Shown here: piece by piece, positions 1-6,204 of the stretch | Layout: every line of letters begins with the position of its first letter | Numbering within the stretch: position 1 is the stretch's first letter | Assembly: GCA_035637315.1 (NCBI GenBank) | Contig: DASPXK010000175.1 | Location: 1 to 7,859, forward strand | Length of the DNA stretch: 7,859 bases | Source: DASPXK01 sp035637315 | GTDB lineage: Bacteria > Chloroflexota > UBA6077 > JACCZL01 | Reading direction: 5' to 3' | Notes under the pieces: generated by a model | The model's database searches: none | Told to the model about the DNA's origin: nothing | The model's input: the letters and a program-made list of their open reading frames with translations, nothing else | Program-made: the position numbers and the translations under genes

Positions 1-130
1 GACCTACAACTGGAACACGACCGGCCAGGTGGCTGGGACGTACGTGTTCGAGGTCGACGTCCGTCAGACGGGCTCGGCCTCGCCGGCCGAGGCGTACGCC
101 CAGCTCAGCTATACGCTGCAGAACCCCTGA
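1..130 (+). CDS. C-terminal fragment of a probable secreted or surface protein
   Basis: The window opens inside a coding frame (codons begin at base 2) that ends with TGA at 128-130, leaving 42 residues. The visible end reads TYNWNTTGQVAGTYVFEVDV, then a short stretch with RQTGS, and finishes AQLSYTLQNP. The pattern W-N-T-T-G, G-T-Y, V-x-V-R-Q-x-G-S and a closing Y-T-L is what I remember from a beta-sandwich repeat in extracellular proteins of Chloroflexota and myxobacteria. A secreted protein with such repeats is therefore an inference. The frame is credible because it has no stop, the residues alternate in beta-strand fashion, and the stop lies 18 bases from the convergent gene's stop. The N-terminal part and any catalytic domain lie outside the window, so no function can be given. 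Confidence 0.7.
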   Translation, partial: TYNWNTTGQVAGTYVFEVDVRQTGSASPAEAYAQLSYTLQNP

Positions 131-150
131 CCCGATGGGCCTTTGGGGCT
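122..150. terminator. Possible bidirectional hairpin between convergent genes
   Basis: The 18-base gap between the two convergent stop codons lies inside a small fold. CCCC at 124-127 can pair with GGGG at 145-148, and CCC at 131-133 with GGG at 137-139. There is no run of T on either side, so it is not a classical intrinsic terminator. The position is right for one shared by both genes, but the stem is short and could be chance in GC-rich DNA. Confidence 0.22.
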
Positions 151-3100
151 ACGGACTGAGCTGGATCCTGCCGATCTCGAAGTAAGTCTGACCCGCACCG
201 AGCGCGAGGCGCTGGCCGTCGCGCGGGTCATACAGTCCGACGATGATGGTGTATTCGCCCGCCGGCAGGTCCTTCGAGATCGGGATCCGGTGAACGTCGG
301 GGACCGGCTCGCGCAGGTCCCAGCCGGTCGTCGGGCTCTGGCCGTTGTCGGGTTGGCCGTCGTGCTGGGCGACGAGCGTGCCGTCGGCGCTCAAGAGCTG
401 GGTGAAGACCGTGTAGGCCACCTCCATTGGCCGCTCGGCCTGCCACACCAGGCTGACGTCCAGATTCGAGGCTCGGCCGGCTGGCAGCCGAGCGCCAGGC
501 TGCAGACCGTAGCCGATCAGGCGGACCTGGTCGCCGAAGAGCGCGCTCAGCGGGTTGGTCGCGGCCGCCTCGACTGCGCGGCCTTCGCGGCCCTTGACCG
601 ACACCCGACTCAGCTCGAGGCGAGCCGCCGGCCGCTCCGCTGCGGCCTCGACCAACTCCAGGACCAGTCGGCCCTCACCCGCGCCAGCCGCCCGGCCGAC
701 CCGCAGTCGGTACTGGCCGCGGAAGATGTCGCCACGCTCCCAGCGCGCCGTGCTATTAGTGGGCCCGGCCACTGCGCTCGTCACCTCAGCCCACGGCTTG
801 CCATCGCGGCCAACCAGGCTGAGGCGGACGCTGTAGTCGCGCCGAACGTCGCGGCTCGCCCGCCAGACCAGCGCCAGGTCGAGTGACTCACCCGCGCTCA
901 GTTCCGCCCGGCCGAGGTCCTGGCCGATCAGCTCGAGATCGTCGTTGAGCTTCAGATGGCGGCGGTCCGCGATCGCCACATCACGCTCACGCGCCTGGAC
1001 GTCGCTCTTGGCCAACTCGACGTCGACCAATCGGGCAGAGCCGCCCGACGGTGAGCCCCCGGCGTCCAGCAAGGACAGCGGCCGGCCGCTGTCGAGCAGC
1101 TTGAGCCGCAGGACGTATCGACCCGGCGGCGTCTCCGCGCCGATCGGCATTCGTAATTGGTCTCGGATCGCCTCCTGAGACGACCACATCCAGGACGGGT
1201 ACATCTTGTCGTCGGGCTCGCTGTCGCGGACCGCCCACTTGAATCCTTGCTCATCCTCAAGTGACGCGCTGACCGTGAAGCGGCCTGGATGATCGCGCAG
1301 GGAGCGCCATAACAGGTCCAACTGGAGCGTATCGCCAGCCCGAACGTGAGCGAGAGCAGCACCTGCGTCGACCTGGACGGGCGCCGGGGCCGAGCGGCGG
1401 TCGGAGAGGCCGACCTGGAGGCCGAAAGACTCCAGCCGGACTCGGCTCTCGTAGTTGGCGCCACTGCCCAGCCCCAACTGGCTCAGCGCCGCGTCGGCGG
1501 GCCGGACCTGCAGCGGGCCGACCCGAATCGAGCCCTGGGTGGGCAGCAGTTCTACCAGCTCCATGTTGCGGACCGGCATCGGTCGCCCGTCGCGTGCGAA
1601 AGCGCCAAGGTCGATCTGGTAGACGCCGGGTGGAAGCCCGCTCGGAACCGCCAGCGCCATGTCGCTCCGGAAAATCAGTCCGTCCGGCCCGAGCGAAGTA
1701 CGGGCGCTCTCGACCACGAAGCCCCAGTTCTGCTCGTCGATGTTGGACAGCCGAGCGTACGGCCGCGTTCGGTTGACTCGGTCGGGGTCACGCGAGATGC
1801 CCTGCCAGTAGGTCGAAAGCTCGACGGTCGTGCCGGCCTGGACGTTGTCGGTCCGCCCTAGCGGCTTACCCTCTACGCGCAGGTCGTACCCGATCAGCAT
1901 CAGAGTGTCGGCGAGGTTGATCTTGAGCGGCCGCTGGGCAAGGGCTGGTGGCTGGTAGGCCGCCGCGTAGAACGAGACCCCGAACGGCAGCAGCGCCATG
2001 ATGGCGACGATCAGGCCGGCCCGCGCCAGGCCCTCGCGGCGCACGCTTACTCGGGGCACGGCCACGACCAGGCGGGGTACCTGCGCGTAGGCGATCGCGA
2101 GCATGAGGAGCGCGCCCAGCAGCGAGCCTAACGAGATCCGCTCGCCGAGGGTGCGGATGAACGTGTTCTCGAAGAAGAGTCCGATCTGATGCTGGCCCGG
2201 CGGAATGTTGACGGCGATCAGCCCTTCCGGGTCGGTCACCTCGATCTCGGCTGGAGCGCCGTCGATGGTCGCCCGCCAGCCCGGGAAGTAGGCAGTGTTC
2301 AGCACCACCCGCCCGCCCCAATCGCCCGAACAGCGGTAGAGCTGATGGTTGGAGCCTTTCTCCAGCCGTTCGACGGTGATGCGAGGGTCCGAAGTCGGCA
2401 CGTGGACGGCTGGCGACTTTGTGCCCAGCACGGTCGCCAGCGCTTCGGGCGAGATGAAGGGCCTCTCCTTGACCCATCTTGGGATGTACTCGCCGGCGAC
2501 GGTCGTCCCGAGTAGGTGGTACATAAGCTCGAAGCGAGTGCTTTCCGCCAGGTCGATCTCGCCGTCGACGACGTTGGCCATGATCGGGCGCAGCCCGAGC
2601 GTGTTGGTGAGGAGTGTGAAGACGACCAGGACGGGCGTGGCGTACCTGCGCCAGCGCTCGGCCAGCGCGTCGATCAGGAACCCGGTCAGGACGCTGGTTG
2701 GGAGCGCCATTAGGAGCAAAAAGCGCCAGGGGAACTGCGTATACGGCAGCAATGGGATTCGGTCCCACGCCCACAGCGACTCTGGTCGGGCAAACCAGAA
2801 CGCGACCGCGAAGACGAACACGCTGATCGCCGCCTCGCCGCGCGCCCGAAACGCAAAGCGGCGGTAGAACACGAGCGCTGCCAGGGCGCCCAGTCCGCCG
2901 AGCAACACCTGCGCCAGGCCCATCTTGTAGGCGTATTCGGGCGAATCTGGGAAGATGATCCCGTAGATGTGGATCAGCTTGTTGGGCATGATCTGCTGCA
3001 GAGTCGGGAAATGGTCGGCGTGCGACACGTACAGCAGCCCTTCGAGCTGAATGAACTGCCGCTCGAAGATGGCGGGCAGCGACAGATAAGCGGTCAGCCC

Positions 3101-3811
3101 GTAAGCGAGCAACGTCGCGCCGAGCAAGAGGCCGGCCGGGCGAACGACGCCGAGAACCCCACGGTACTGGCGCTCCACGATGCCGCGCAGCAGCAGGAAC
3201 GAGCAGTACAGGACCAGCAAACCGGTGTAGATGTAGGCCGACAGGTTATGGGTCAGGACCAGCCCGGCGTAGCAGAAAGCTGCCGCGGCGAAATACGGCA
3301 GGCGCGACCGGAGCGGACCTGGCCTCACCAGGCGCCCGAACCCCCACAGGATGGCCGGGAACCAGGCCATCGCGAAAAACTCGGGCAGGTCGCCTCGGTA
3401 GTAGGCGTTGACCAGGTGGTACGGCACGTACACATAGACGACCGCCGCGAGCAGGGCAGCCCGCCGCGAGAGAAAGTCCGTCGCGTAGCCGTACGCCGCC
3501 AGACCCGAGAAGACCATGAACAGCGCGATCGACGCCTTGGTGGCGTTCACCCAACCGAGCCCAACGGCGTGGAAGACGGCGATAAAGTAATAGGTGGCCG
3601 GCGAATAGAGGTTGAGCAGCGGCGTGCCGTAGCCCAGGAACTGATCCGGCATCCAGCGACAGATCAAGACCCCGCTCTGGAGGCAGCGGTACACCTCCAT
3701 GGCACGGTACACGTGGTAGAGGCCGTCGCTGGAGGCGAAGAAGTGGGCCGGGGTGAGCGGGATGAGCGCGAAGGCGGACAGGACCGCCACGAGGAGCAGG
3801 CGAAAGGCCAC
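149..3811 (-). CDS. Large polytopic membrane protein, PTPS-related/YfhO-like, with four C-terminal beta-sandwich repeats
   Basis: This 1220-residue protein has about 13-14 membrane segments in residues 1-617. The first loop carries D29-G-L-Y-H33. Later come RGDLPEF (139-145), LTHN (186-189) and QFPWRFL (359-365). These features match what I know of the '6-pyruvoyl-tetrahydropterin synthase-related' membrane family (PF10131), which resembles GT-C lipid-linked sugar transferases and YfhO. The enzyme activity is unproven and the family name misleads: no pterin chemistry is implied. Residues 496-550 (GWRATIDG, VNIPPGQHQIGL) resemble the YfhO extracytoplasmic domain. After the last hydrophobic segment (597-617) come four divergent beta-sandwich units at roughly 632-770, 787-935, 953-1075 and 1089-1218. 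The start is GTG at 3809-3811, four bases after AAAGGAGG. A role in cell-envelope glycan or lipid modification is inferred from topology only. Confidence 0.85.
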   Translation of the reverse strand: MAFRLLLVAVLSAFALIPLTPAHFFASSDGLYHVYRAMEVYRCLQSGVLICRWMPDQFLGYGTPLLNLYSPATYYFIAVFHAVGLGWVNATKASIALFMVFSGLAAYGYATDFLSRRAALLAAVVYVYVPYHLVNAYYRGDLPEFFAMAWFPAILWGFGRLVRPGPLRSRLPYFAAAAFCYAGLVLTHNLSAYIYTGLLVLYCSFLLLRGIVERQYRGVLGVVRPAGLLLGATLLAYGLTAYLSLPAIFERQFIQLEGLLYVSHADHFPTLQQIMPNKLIHIYGIIFPDSPEYAYKMGLAQVLLGGLGALAALVFYRRFAFRARGEAAISVFVFAVAFWFARPESLWAWDRIPLLPYTQFPWRFLLLMALPTSVLTGFLIDALAERWRRYATPVLVVFTLLTNTLGLRPIMANVVDGEIDLAESTRFELMYHLLGTTVAGEYIPRWVKERPFISPEALATVLGTKSPAVHVPTSDPRITVERLEKGSNHQLYRCSGDWGGRVVLNTAYFPGWRATIDGAPAEIEVTDPEGLIAVNIPPGQHQIGLFFENTFIRTLGERISLGSLLGALLMLAIAYAQVPRLVVAVPRVSVRREGLARAGLIVAIMALLPFGVSFYAAAYQPPALAQRPLKINLADTLMLIGYDLRVEGKPLGRTDNVQAGTTVELSTYWQGISRDPDRVNRTRPYARLSNIDEQNWGFVVESARTSLGPDGLIFRSDMALAVPSGLPPGVYQIDLGAFARDGRPMPVRNMELVELLPTQGSIRVGPLQVRPADAALSQLGLGSGANYESRVRLESFGLQVGLSDRRSAPAPVQVDAGAALAHVRAGDTLQLDLLWRSLRDHPGRFTVSASLEDEQGFKWAVRDSEPDDKMYPSWMWSSQEAIRDQLRMPIGAETPPGRYVLRLKLLDSGRPLSLLDAGGSPSGGSARLVDVELAKSDVQARERDVAIADRRHLKLNDDLELIGQDLGRAELSAGESLDLALVWRASRDVRRDYSVRLSLVGRDGKPWAEVTSAVAGPTNSTARWERGDIFRGQYRLRVGRAAGAGEGRLVLELVEAAAERPAARLELSRVSVKGREGRAVEAAATNPLSALFGDQVRLIGYGLQPGARLPAGRASNLDVSLVWQAERPMEVAYTVFTQLLSADGTLVAQHDGQPDNGQSPTTGWDLREPVPDVHRIPISKDLPAGEYTIIVGLYDPRDGQRLALGAGQTYFEIGRIQLSP

Positions 3812-3815
3812 CCGG

Positions 3816-3823
3816 CCTCCTTT
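3816..3823 (-). promoter_or_regulatory. Ribosome-binding site that sets the GTG start of the large membrane protein
   Basis: Read on the minus strand, AAAGGAGG is followed by CCGG and then GTG. The strong Shine-Dalgarno match supports this GTG start, with the hydrophobic N terminus beginning directly after it. The four-base spacer is on the short side. The same bases overlap the likely -35 box of the divergent tRNA promoter. Confidence 0.7.
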
Positions 3824-3850
3824 GAGTGGCTGGACAGGCTAGGATAGAAT
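3822..3850 (+). promoter_or_regulatory. Likely sigma-70-type promoter of tRNA-Leu
   Basis: TTGAGT at 3822-3827 and TAGAAT at 3845-3850 are separated by exactly 17 bases. This would start transcription near 3857, about 16 bases before the tRNA. The spacing and the match to TTGACA/TATAAT are good for GC-rich DNA, and the position suits a short tRNA leader. The -35 box overlaps the ribosome-binding site of the divergent membrane-protein gene. Confidence 0.6.
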
Positions 3851-3872
3851 CTGAGGGGCCTGGCTCATCGCT

Positions 3873-3955
3873 GCCGGGGTGGCGAAACGGCAGACGCGGC
3901 CGACTTAAAATCGGCTCCCCGTGAGGGGGTCGGGGTTCGAATCCCCGCCTCGGCA
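3873..3955 (+). tRNA. tRNA-Leu (anticodon UAA)
   Basis: A full type II cloverleaf can be drawn by eye. The acceptor stem is GCCGGGG (3873-3879) with CCTCGGC (3948-3954), containing one G-U pair. The D arm carries a GG in its loop. The anticodon stem is GCCGA (3899-3903) with TCGGC (3911-3915) around the loop CTTAAAA, giving anticodon TAA at 3906-3908. A long variable arm (CCCC 3917-3920, GGGG 3925-3928) is typical of Leu. The T arm is CGGGG-TTCGAAT-CCCCG (3931-3947). The discriminator base is A3955. CCA is not encoded, since CCG follows, so it must be added by a nucleotidyltransferase. This tRNA reads UUA and, by wobble, UUG, which are rare Leu codons in a GC-rich genome. Confidence 0.97.
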
Positions 3956-3979
3956 CCGGCGCTATTTTGAACCACCAAC

Positions 3980-4009
3980 GGCCCCGGACACAAAGGCTTT
4001 CGGGGGGCC
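3980..4009. other. GC-rich hairpin downstream of tRNA-Leu
   Basis: GGCCCC at 3980-3985 can pair with GGGGCC at 4004-4009, and AAAGGCTTT lies inside the loop. The fold sits 25 bases after the tRNA and could stop transcription or help 3' processing. No T run follows it, so the assignment is weak. The remaining bases of 3956-4063 show no gene or other signal that I can support. Confidence 0.25.
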
Positions 4010-4063
4010 AGTTCGGGCAAACTTGTTCGACGACAGCGCGGCCCACGCGACTGCAAGGCGTCA

Positions 4064-4138
4064 TTGTCATCCTGAGCGAAGCGAAGGATCCGCGGCCCAT
4101 CGTCCGGCACGGATCCCTCGCTTCGCTTTGGATGACAA
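4064..4138. repeat. Extragenic inverted repeat of the GTCATCCTGAGCGAAGCGAA family
   Basis: The two arms are 29 bases each (4064-4092 and 4110-4138) and match with only three mismatches around a 17-base loop. The left arm begins TTGTCATCC and contains AGCGAAGCGA; the right arm is its reverse complement. I recognise this as a very widespread extragenic repeat, whose translations appear in databases as spurious peptides such as RSEGS and ILRFAQDD. The fold lies 53 bases past the stop of the parvulin gene, so its transcript could end or be stabilised here. Whether it moves through a transposase elsewhere (REP or MITE-like) cannot be seen from this window. Confidence 0.85.
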
Positions 4139-4190
4139 ATCATGGAGGGTGCATGTCACGCAGCCGGCCACTGGGAACTCTTGCTGTCAG

Positions 4191-5378
4191 TCAAGGCCGG
4201 CGCGTGGCGAGTTGGCGCAGGATCCAGGCGCGCCGCTCGGGGGTGAGCTGGTTCTGGATGTCTGACGAGCCCCTCAAGCCCGCGTACCAGATCTGGTAGG
4301 CCTGGCTCGTCCGCTGGTCGATCTGCTCCTGCGTGAGCGGGTGATCCGAGTCGTGCTCCAAGACCTGGATGATGTGAACGCCGTTGGGCGACTGGACCGG
4401 CTCGCCGATCTCGCCGATCGGCTGACTGAACGCCGCCTGCTCGAAAGGCGGGTTCATAGCTCCACGCCCAAACCAGCCAAGGTCTCCCCCGGCCTCCCGG
4501 CTGCCGGTGTCGGTCGATAGCTGACGGGCAACCTCGTCAAACGGCACCCCGTCGGACAGCATCTGCCGCGCATTCTGGAGGCTCTCGTCGTTGTCGACCA
4601 GGATGTGGCGAGCATGAACCTGGTCTTCGGCGCGCGGAAGCACCTGGGCGAACGACTCCTTGAGCCTGTCTTTGTAGACCTCGGCGCGGATCAAGTCGCG
4701 GTAATACTGGTCGGTCAGGTTGGCCCGCTCGAGGAACGCCTGGTACGCGTTCGCGAACTCGCTCGTGGCCAGGGTCGGGACCGCGGTCGCAGTCTGGGTT
4801 GGGGCCGGCGTGCCGACGGGCGTGCCAGTAGCCGCCGCGTCCGTCGCGGTCGGCGTCGAGGTGGGGCGGGGCTGGCTCAGCGCTTCCTGCTCGGCAATCT
4901 CTTTGCGAATCCTGGCGTCGACCTCGTCCTCGGAGATGCTGATGCCCCGTTGCTCGTCCTCGTGCCTGACCAGCTTTTCCTCGATCATGCTGTCCAGCAC
5001 CTGGTCTGGCACTCGCGAGCGCTGCAGATTGAGCTGGGTAGCGGCCTGGGTGATGCCTTGCTGCTCGTAGAATCGTGCCTGCGCGTCGAGCGCCCGCGCG
5101 CGCGGCCGGACTCGCTCCAGCAACTCGGAGACACTGATGTTCTCGCCATACACCGCGGCGGCCGGCTCAGCCGCTCGGGCCACGTTCTCGCGCCAGTAGC
5201 CGAAGCCAAGGATTCCCGCCATCGCGGCCAGCACGCACGCTGTGCCCCACAAGATGATCCGGTGAGTACGCTGCTCGCGTCGCCATCTGCTGAGCTGGCG
5301 GCGTGAAGGCCGCAGCATCGCCAGCCGAACCGCGGCGCTCTTGCTGCGCGAGGGATGGCTCTCTTTAACGCGGGGCAT
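4191..5378 (-). CDS. Membrane-anchored parvulin-type peptidyl-prolyl cis-trans isomerase (PrsA/SurA-like)
   Basis: This 395-residue protein probably helps exported proteins to fold outside the membrane. A basic N terminus (residues 11-40) is followed by one membrane segment at about 41-61 (IILWGTACVLAAMAGILGFG), giving an N-in anchor. Residues 73-165 and 206-250 look like a SurA-N-type helical chaperone domain. Within it, residues 171-205 form a Thr/Pro/Ala-rich linker. The parvulin domain is at about 254-341: VHARHILV, a central FDEVARQLSTD-type stretch, GGDLGWFGRG, and NGVHIIQVLE. The C-terminal 50 residues are helical. The ATG at 5376-5378 has no clear ribosome-binding site and Met21 is an alternative, so the start is the least certain part. 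The gene lies 85 bases after rpsR with an inverted repeat between them. Cotranscription with the ribosomal operon is possible, as I see no promoter in that gap. Confidence 0.9.
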   Translation of the reverse strand: MPRVKESHPSRSKSAAVRLAMLRPSRRQLSRWRREQRTHRIILWGTACVLAAMAGILGFGYWRENVARAAEPAAAVYGENISVSELLERVRPRARALDAQARFYEQQGITQAATQLNLQRSRVPDQVLDSMIEEKLVRHEDEQRGISISEDEVDARIRKEIAEQEALSQPRPTSTPTATDAAATGTPVGTPAPTQTATAVPTLATSEFANAYQAFLERANLTDQYYRDLIRAEVYKDRLKESFAQVLPRAEDQVHARHILVDNDESLQNARQMLSDGVPFDEVARQLSTDTGSREAGGDLGWFGRGAMNPPFEQAAFSQPIGEIGEPVQSPNGVHIIQVLEHDSDHPLTQEQIDQRTSQAYQIWYAGLRGSSDIQNQLTPERRAWILRQLATRRP

Positions 5379-5387
5379 GCCGCCGAG

Positions 5388-5456
5388 TTTCGAGTTCCAA
5401 GTTTCGAGCTTCGAGTGGTCTGCTCAAACTCGAAACACGAGACTCGGAGCTCGAAG
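5388..5456. repeat. Extragenic inverted repeat of the CGAGTTTCGAGTTTCGAG family
   Basis: The arms are 29 bases (5388-5416 and 5428-5456) around an 11-base loop, with 23 of 29 positions matching. Five of the six differences are transitions, so G-U pairs can keep the stem closed in RNA from one strand or the other. Each arm is itself made of short TTCGAG units. It fills most of the 85-base gap between rpsR and the parvulin gene. I recognise this degenerate repeat from many environmental genomes, where translation yields spurious peptides such as FELRV. A role as terminator or transcript stabiliser for the ribosomal operon is inferred; there is no T run. Confidence 0.75.
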
Positions 5457-5463
5457 TCTCGCT

Positions 5464-6159
5464 TCAGTCGCCAGCCGCGACCGGTTTCGCCGGCTTGCCA
5501 GACCGGCTTTCCGCCGCGCCAGATTCTGGGGTGGTCGACTCGGCCTCGGCGCTGGCCGCCTGCTCGACGGCGGCGACGGCCACCCCAGTGGCCTCTCCCT
5601 CGCCGGTCGCCAAAGCGGTCTCTGCCTCCCCGGTCGCCACTGCGGTCTCTGGCTGCCCGGTCGCCACTGCCGTCTCTGCCTGCCCGGTCGCCACGGCGGT
5701 CTCTGCCTCGGTGGCGCTAGCGGTGGCCTCGGCCGCGACTCCCTCGGTGGCCGCCTCGGCCGCCACCCCGTCGGTGGCCGCCTCGGCCGGTGGCGCGGCG
5801 GGCCGGGCCGGCCGTTCGGCGTCGCGACGGCGATCGTCCGGCGACCGCATCACCATTCCGCTCAGCCGAATGTGCTCGGCGGTGTACGGGAGCAGCGCCA
5901 CATGACGGGCGCGCTTGAGCGCCACGGCGAGGGCGCGCTGATGCTTCGCACAGGTCCCGGTCCTACGGCGCGGCTCGATCTTGCCGCGCTCGGAGAGGTG
6001 CCGGCGCAGGCGTGGCACGTCCTTGTAGTCGATGTAGCTGATCTTGTCGACACAGAAGCTACAGACCCTGCGCCTGGGAGTGTACTTGCGACTGAACTCG
6101 CTCCGACGCCCGCTCCGGCCCCCGCTCCGGCCGCCGGACGACTTGCGTTGTGGACTCAC
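5464..6159 (-). CDS. rpsR: 30S ribosomal protein bS18 with a long acidic, alanine-rich repeat tail
   Basis: S18 binds S6 and 16S rRNA in the 30S platform. The conserved core covers residues 22-105 and contains CSFCVDK (33-39), IDYKDV (43-48), LSERGKI (55-61), TGTCAKHQR (67-75) and ALKRARHVALLPY (80-92). C33, C36, C70 and H73 could form a zinc site, as in zinc-binding S18 proteins. The total length of 231 residues is more than twice the usual 70-100. The excess lies in residues 106-231: first a basic Arg-rich stretch, then Ala/Glu/Thr-rich repeats, then a short Lys/Pro end. The start is GTG at 6157-6159, with GGAGA seven bases upstream. Translation follows ssb after 45 bases, a gap that contains a small possible hairpin (6186-6202). 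The tail's function is unknown to me. Confidence 0.95.
   Translation of the reverse strand: MSPQRKSSGGRSGGRSGRRSEFSRKYTPRRRVCSFCVDKISYIDYKDVPRLRRHLSERGKIEPRRRTGTCAKHQRALAVALKRARHVALLPYTAEHIRLSGMVMRSPDDRRRDAERPARPAAPPAEAATDGVAAEAATEGVAAEATASATEAETAVATGQAETAVATGQPETAVATGEAETALATGEGEATGVAVAAVEQAASAEAESTTPESGAAESRSGKPAKPVAAGD
5603..5788. repeat. 27-bp tandem repeats inside the rpsR tail
   Basis: Four consecutive 27-bp units run through 5603-5629, 5630-5656, 5657-5683 and 5684-5710. Each begins CCGGTCGCCA on the + strand and they differ at only a few bases. A second pair with the same period but another sequence lies at 5735-5761 and 5762-5788, and a partial 24-bp unit sits between (5711-5734). 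Because 27 is a multiple of three, gain or loss of a unit keeps the frame. The first set encodes AETAVATGQ-type 9-residue units (residues 152-187 of S18). The second encodes EAATDGVAA and EAATEGVAA. Confidence 0.9.
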
Positions 6160-6204
6160 GATGACGTCTCCAGGGATCGGTGCGACCGCCCTCGCGAGGC
6201 GGGT

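Noticed and set aside
143..886. Open frame of 247 codons on the + strand
   Set aside because: It lies antisense to the conserved C-terminal repeats of the membrane protein, has Arg/Ala/Asp-rich composition and no family features. It is a GC-rich shadow frame.
149..3811. Pterin synthase function for the large membrane protein
   Set aside because: The family name 'PTPS-related' is historical; the protein is a polytopic membrane protein with none of the pterin-synthase zinc or catalytic features visible.
2969..3847. Open frame of 292 codons on the + strand
   Set aside because: It is antisense to the well-supported membrane segments of the large protein, and its Gln/Glu/Arg-rich product looks like antisense translation.
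3246..4100. Minus-strand open frame crossing the start of the membrane protein and the tRNA
   Set aside because: It runs through tRNA-Leu and the extragenic repeat; its start is in repeat DNA and the rest is an out-of-frame reading of the membrane protein.
3865..4299. Short open frames on both strands (for example at 3865-4143, 3921-4265 and 3967-4299)
   Set aside because: Their peptides are translations of the extragenic repeat (RSEGS, ILRFAQDD) and, for those reaching it, of the tRNA-Leu gene (AGIRTPTPSRG), both known sources of false predicted proteins.
4605..5306. Open frame of 233 codons on the + strand
   Set aside because: It is antisense to the parvulin gene, which has clear family motifs in its own frame.
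5603..5788. Regular direct repeats suggesting a CRISPR array
   Set aside because: The 27-bp units are contiguous, with no unique spacers, and are in frame in rpsR, so they are coding tandem repeats.
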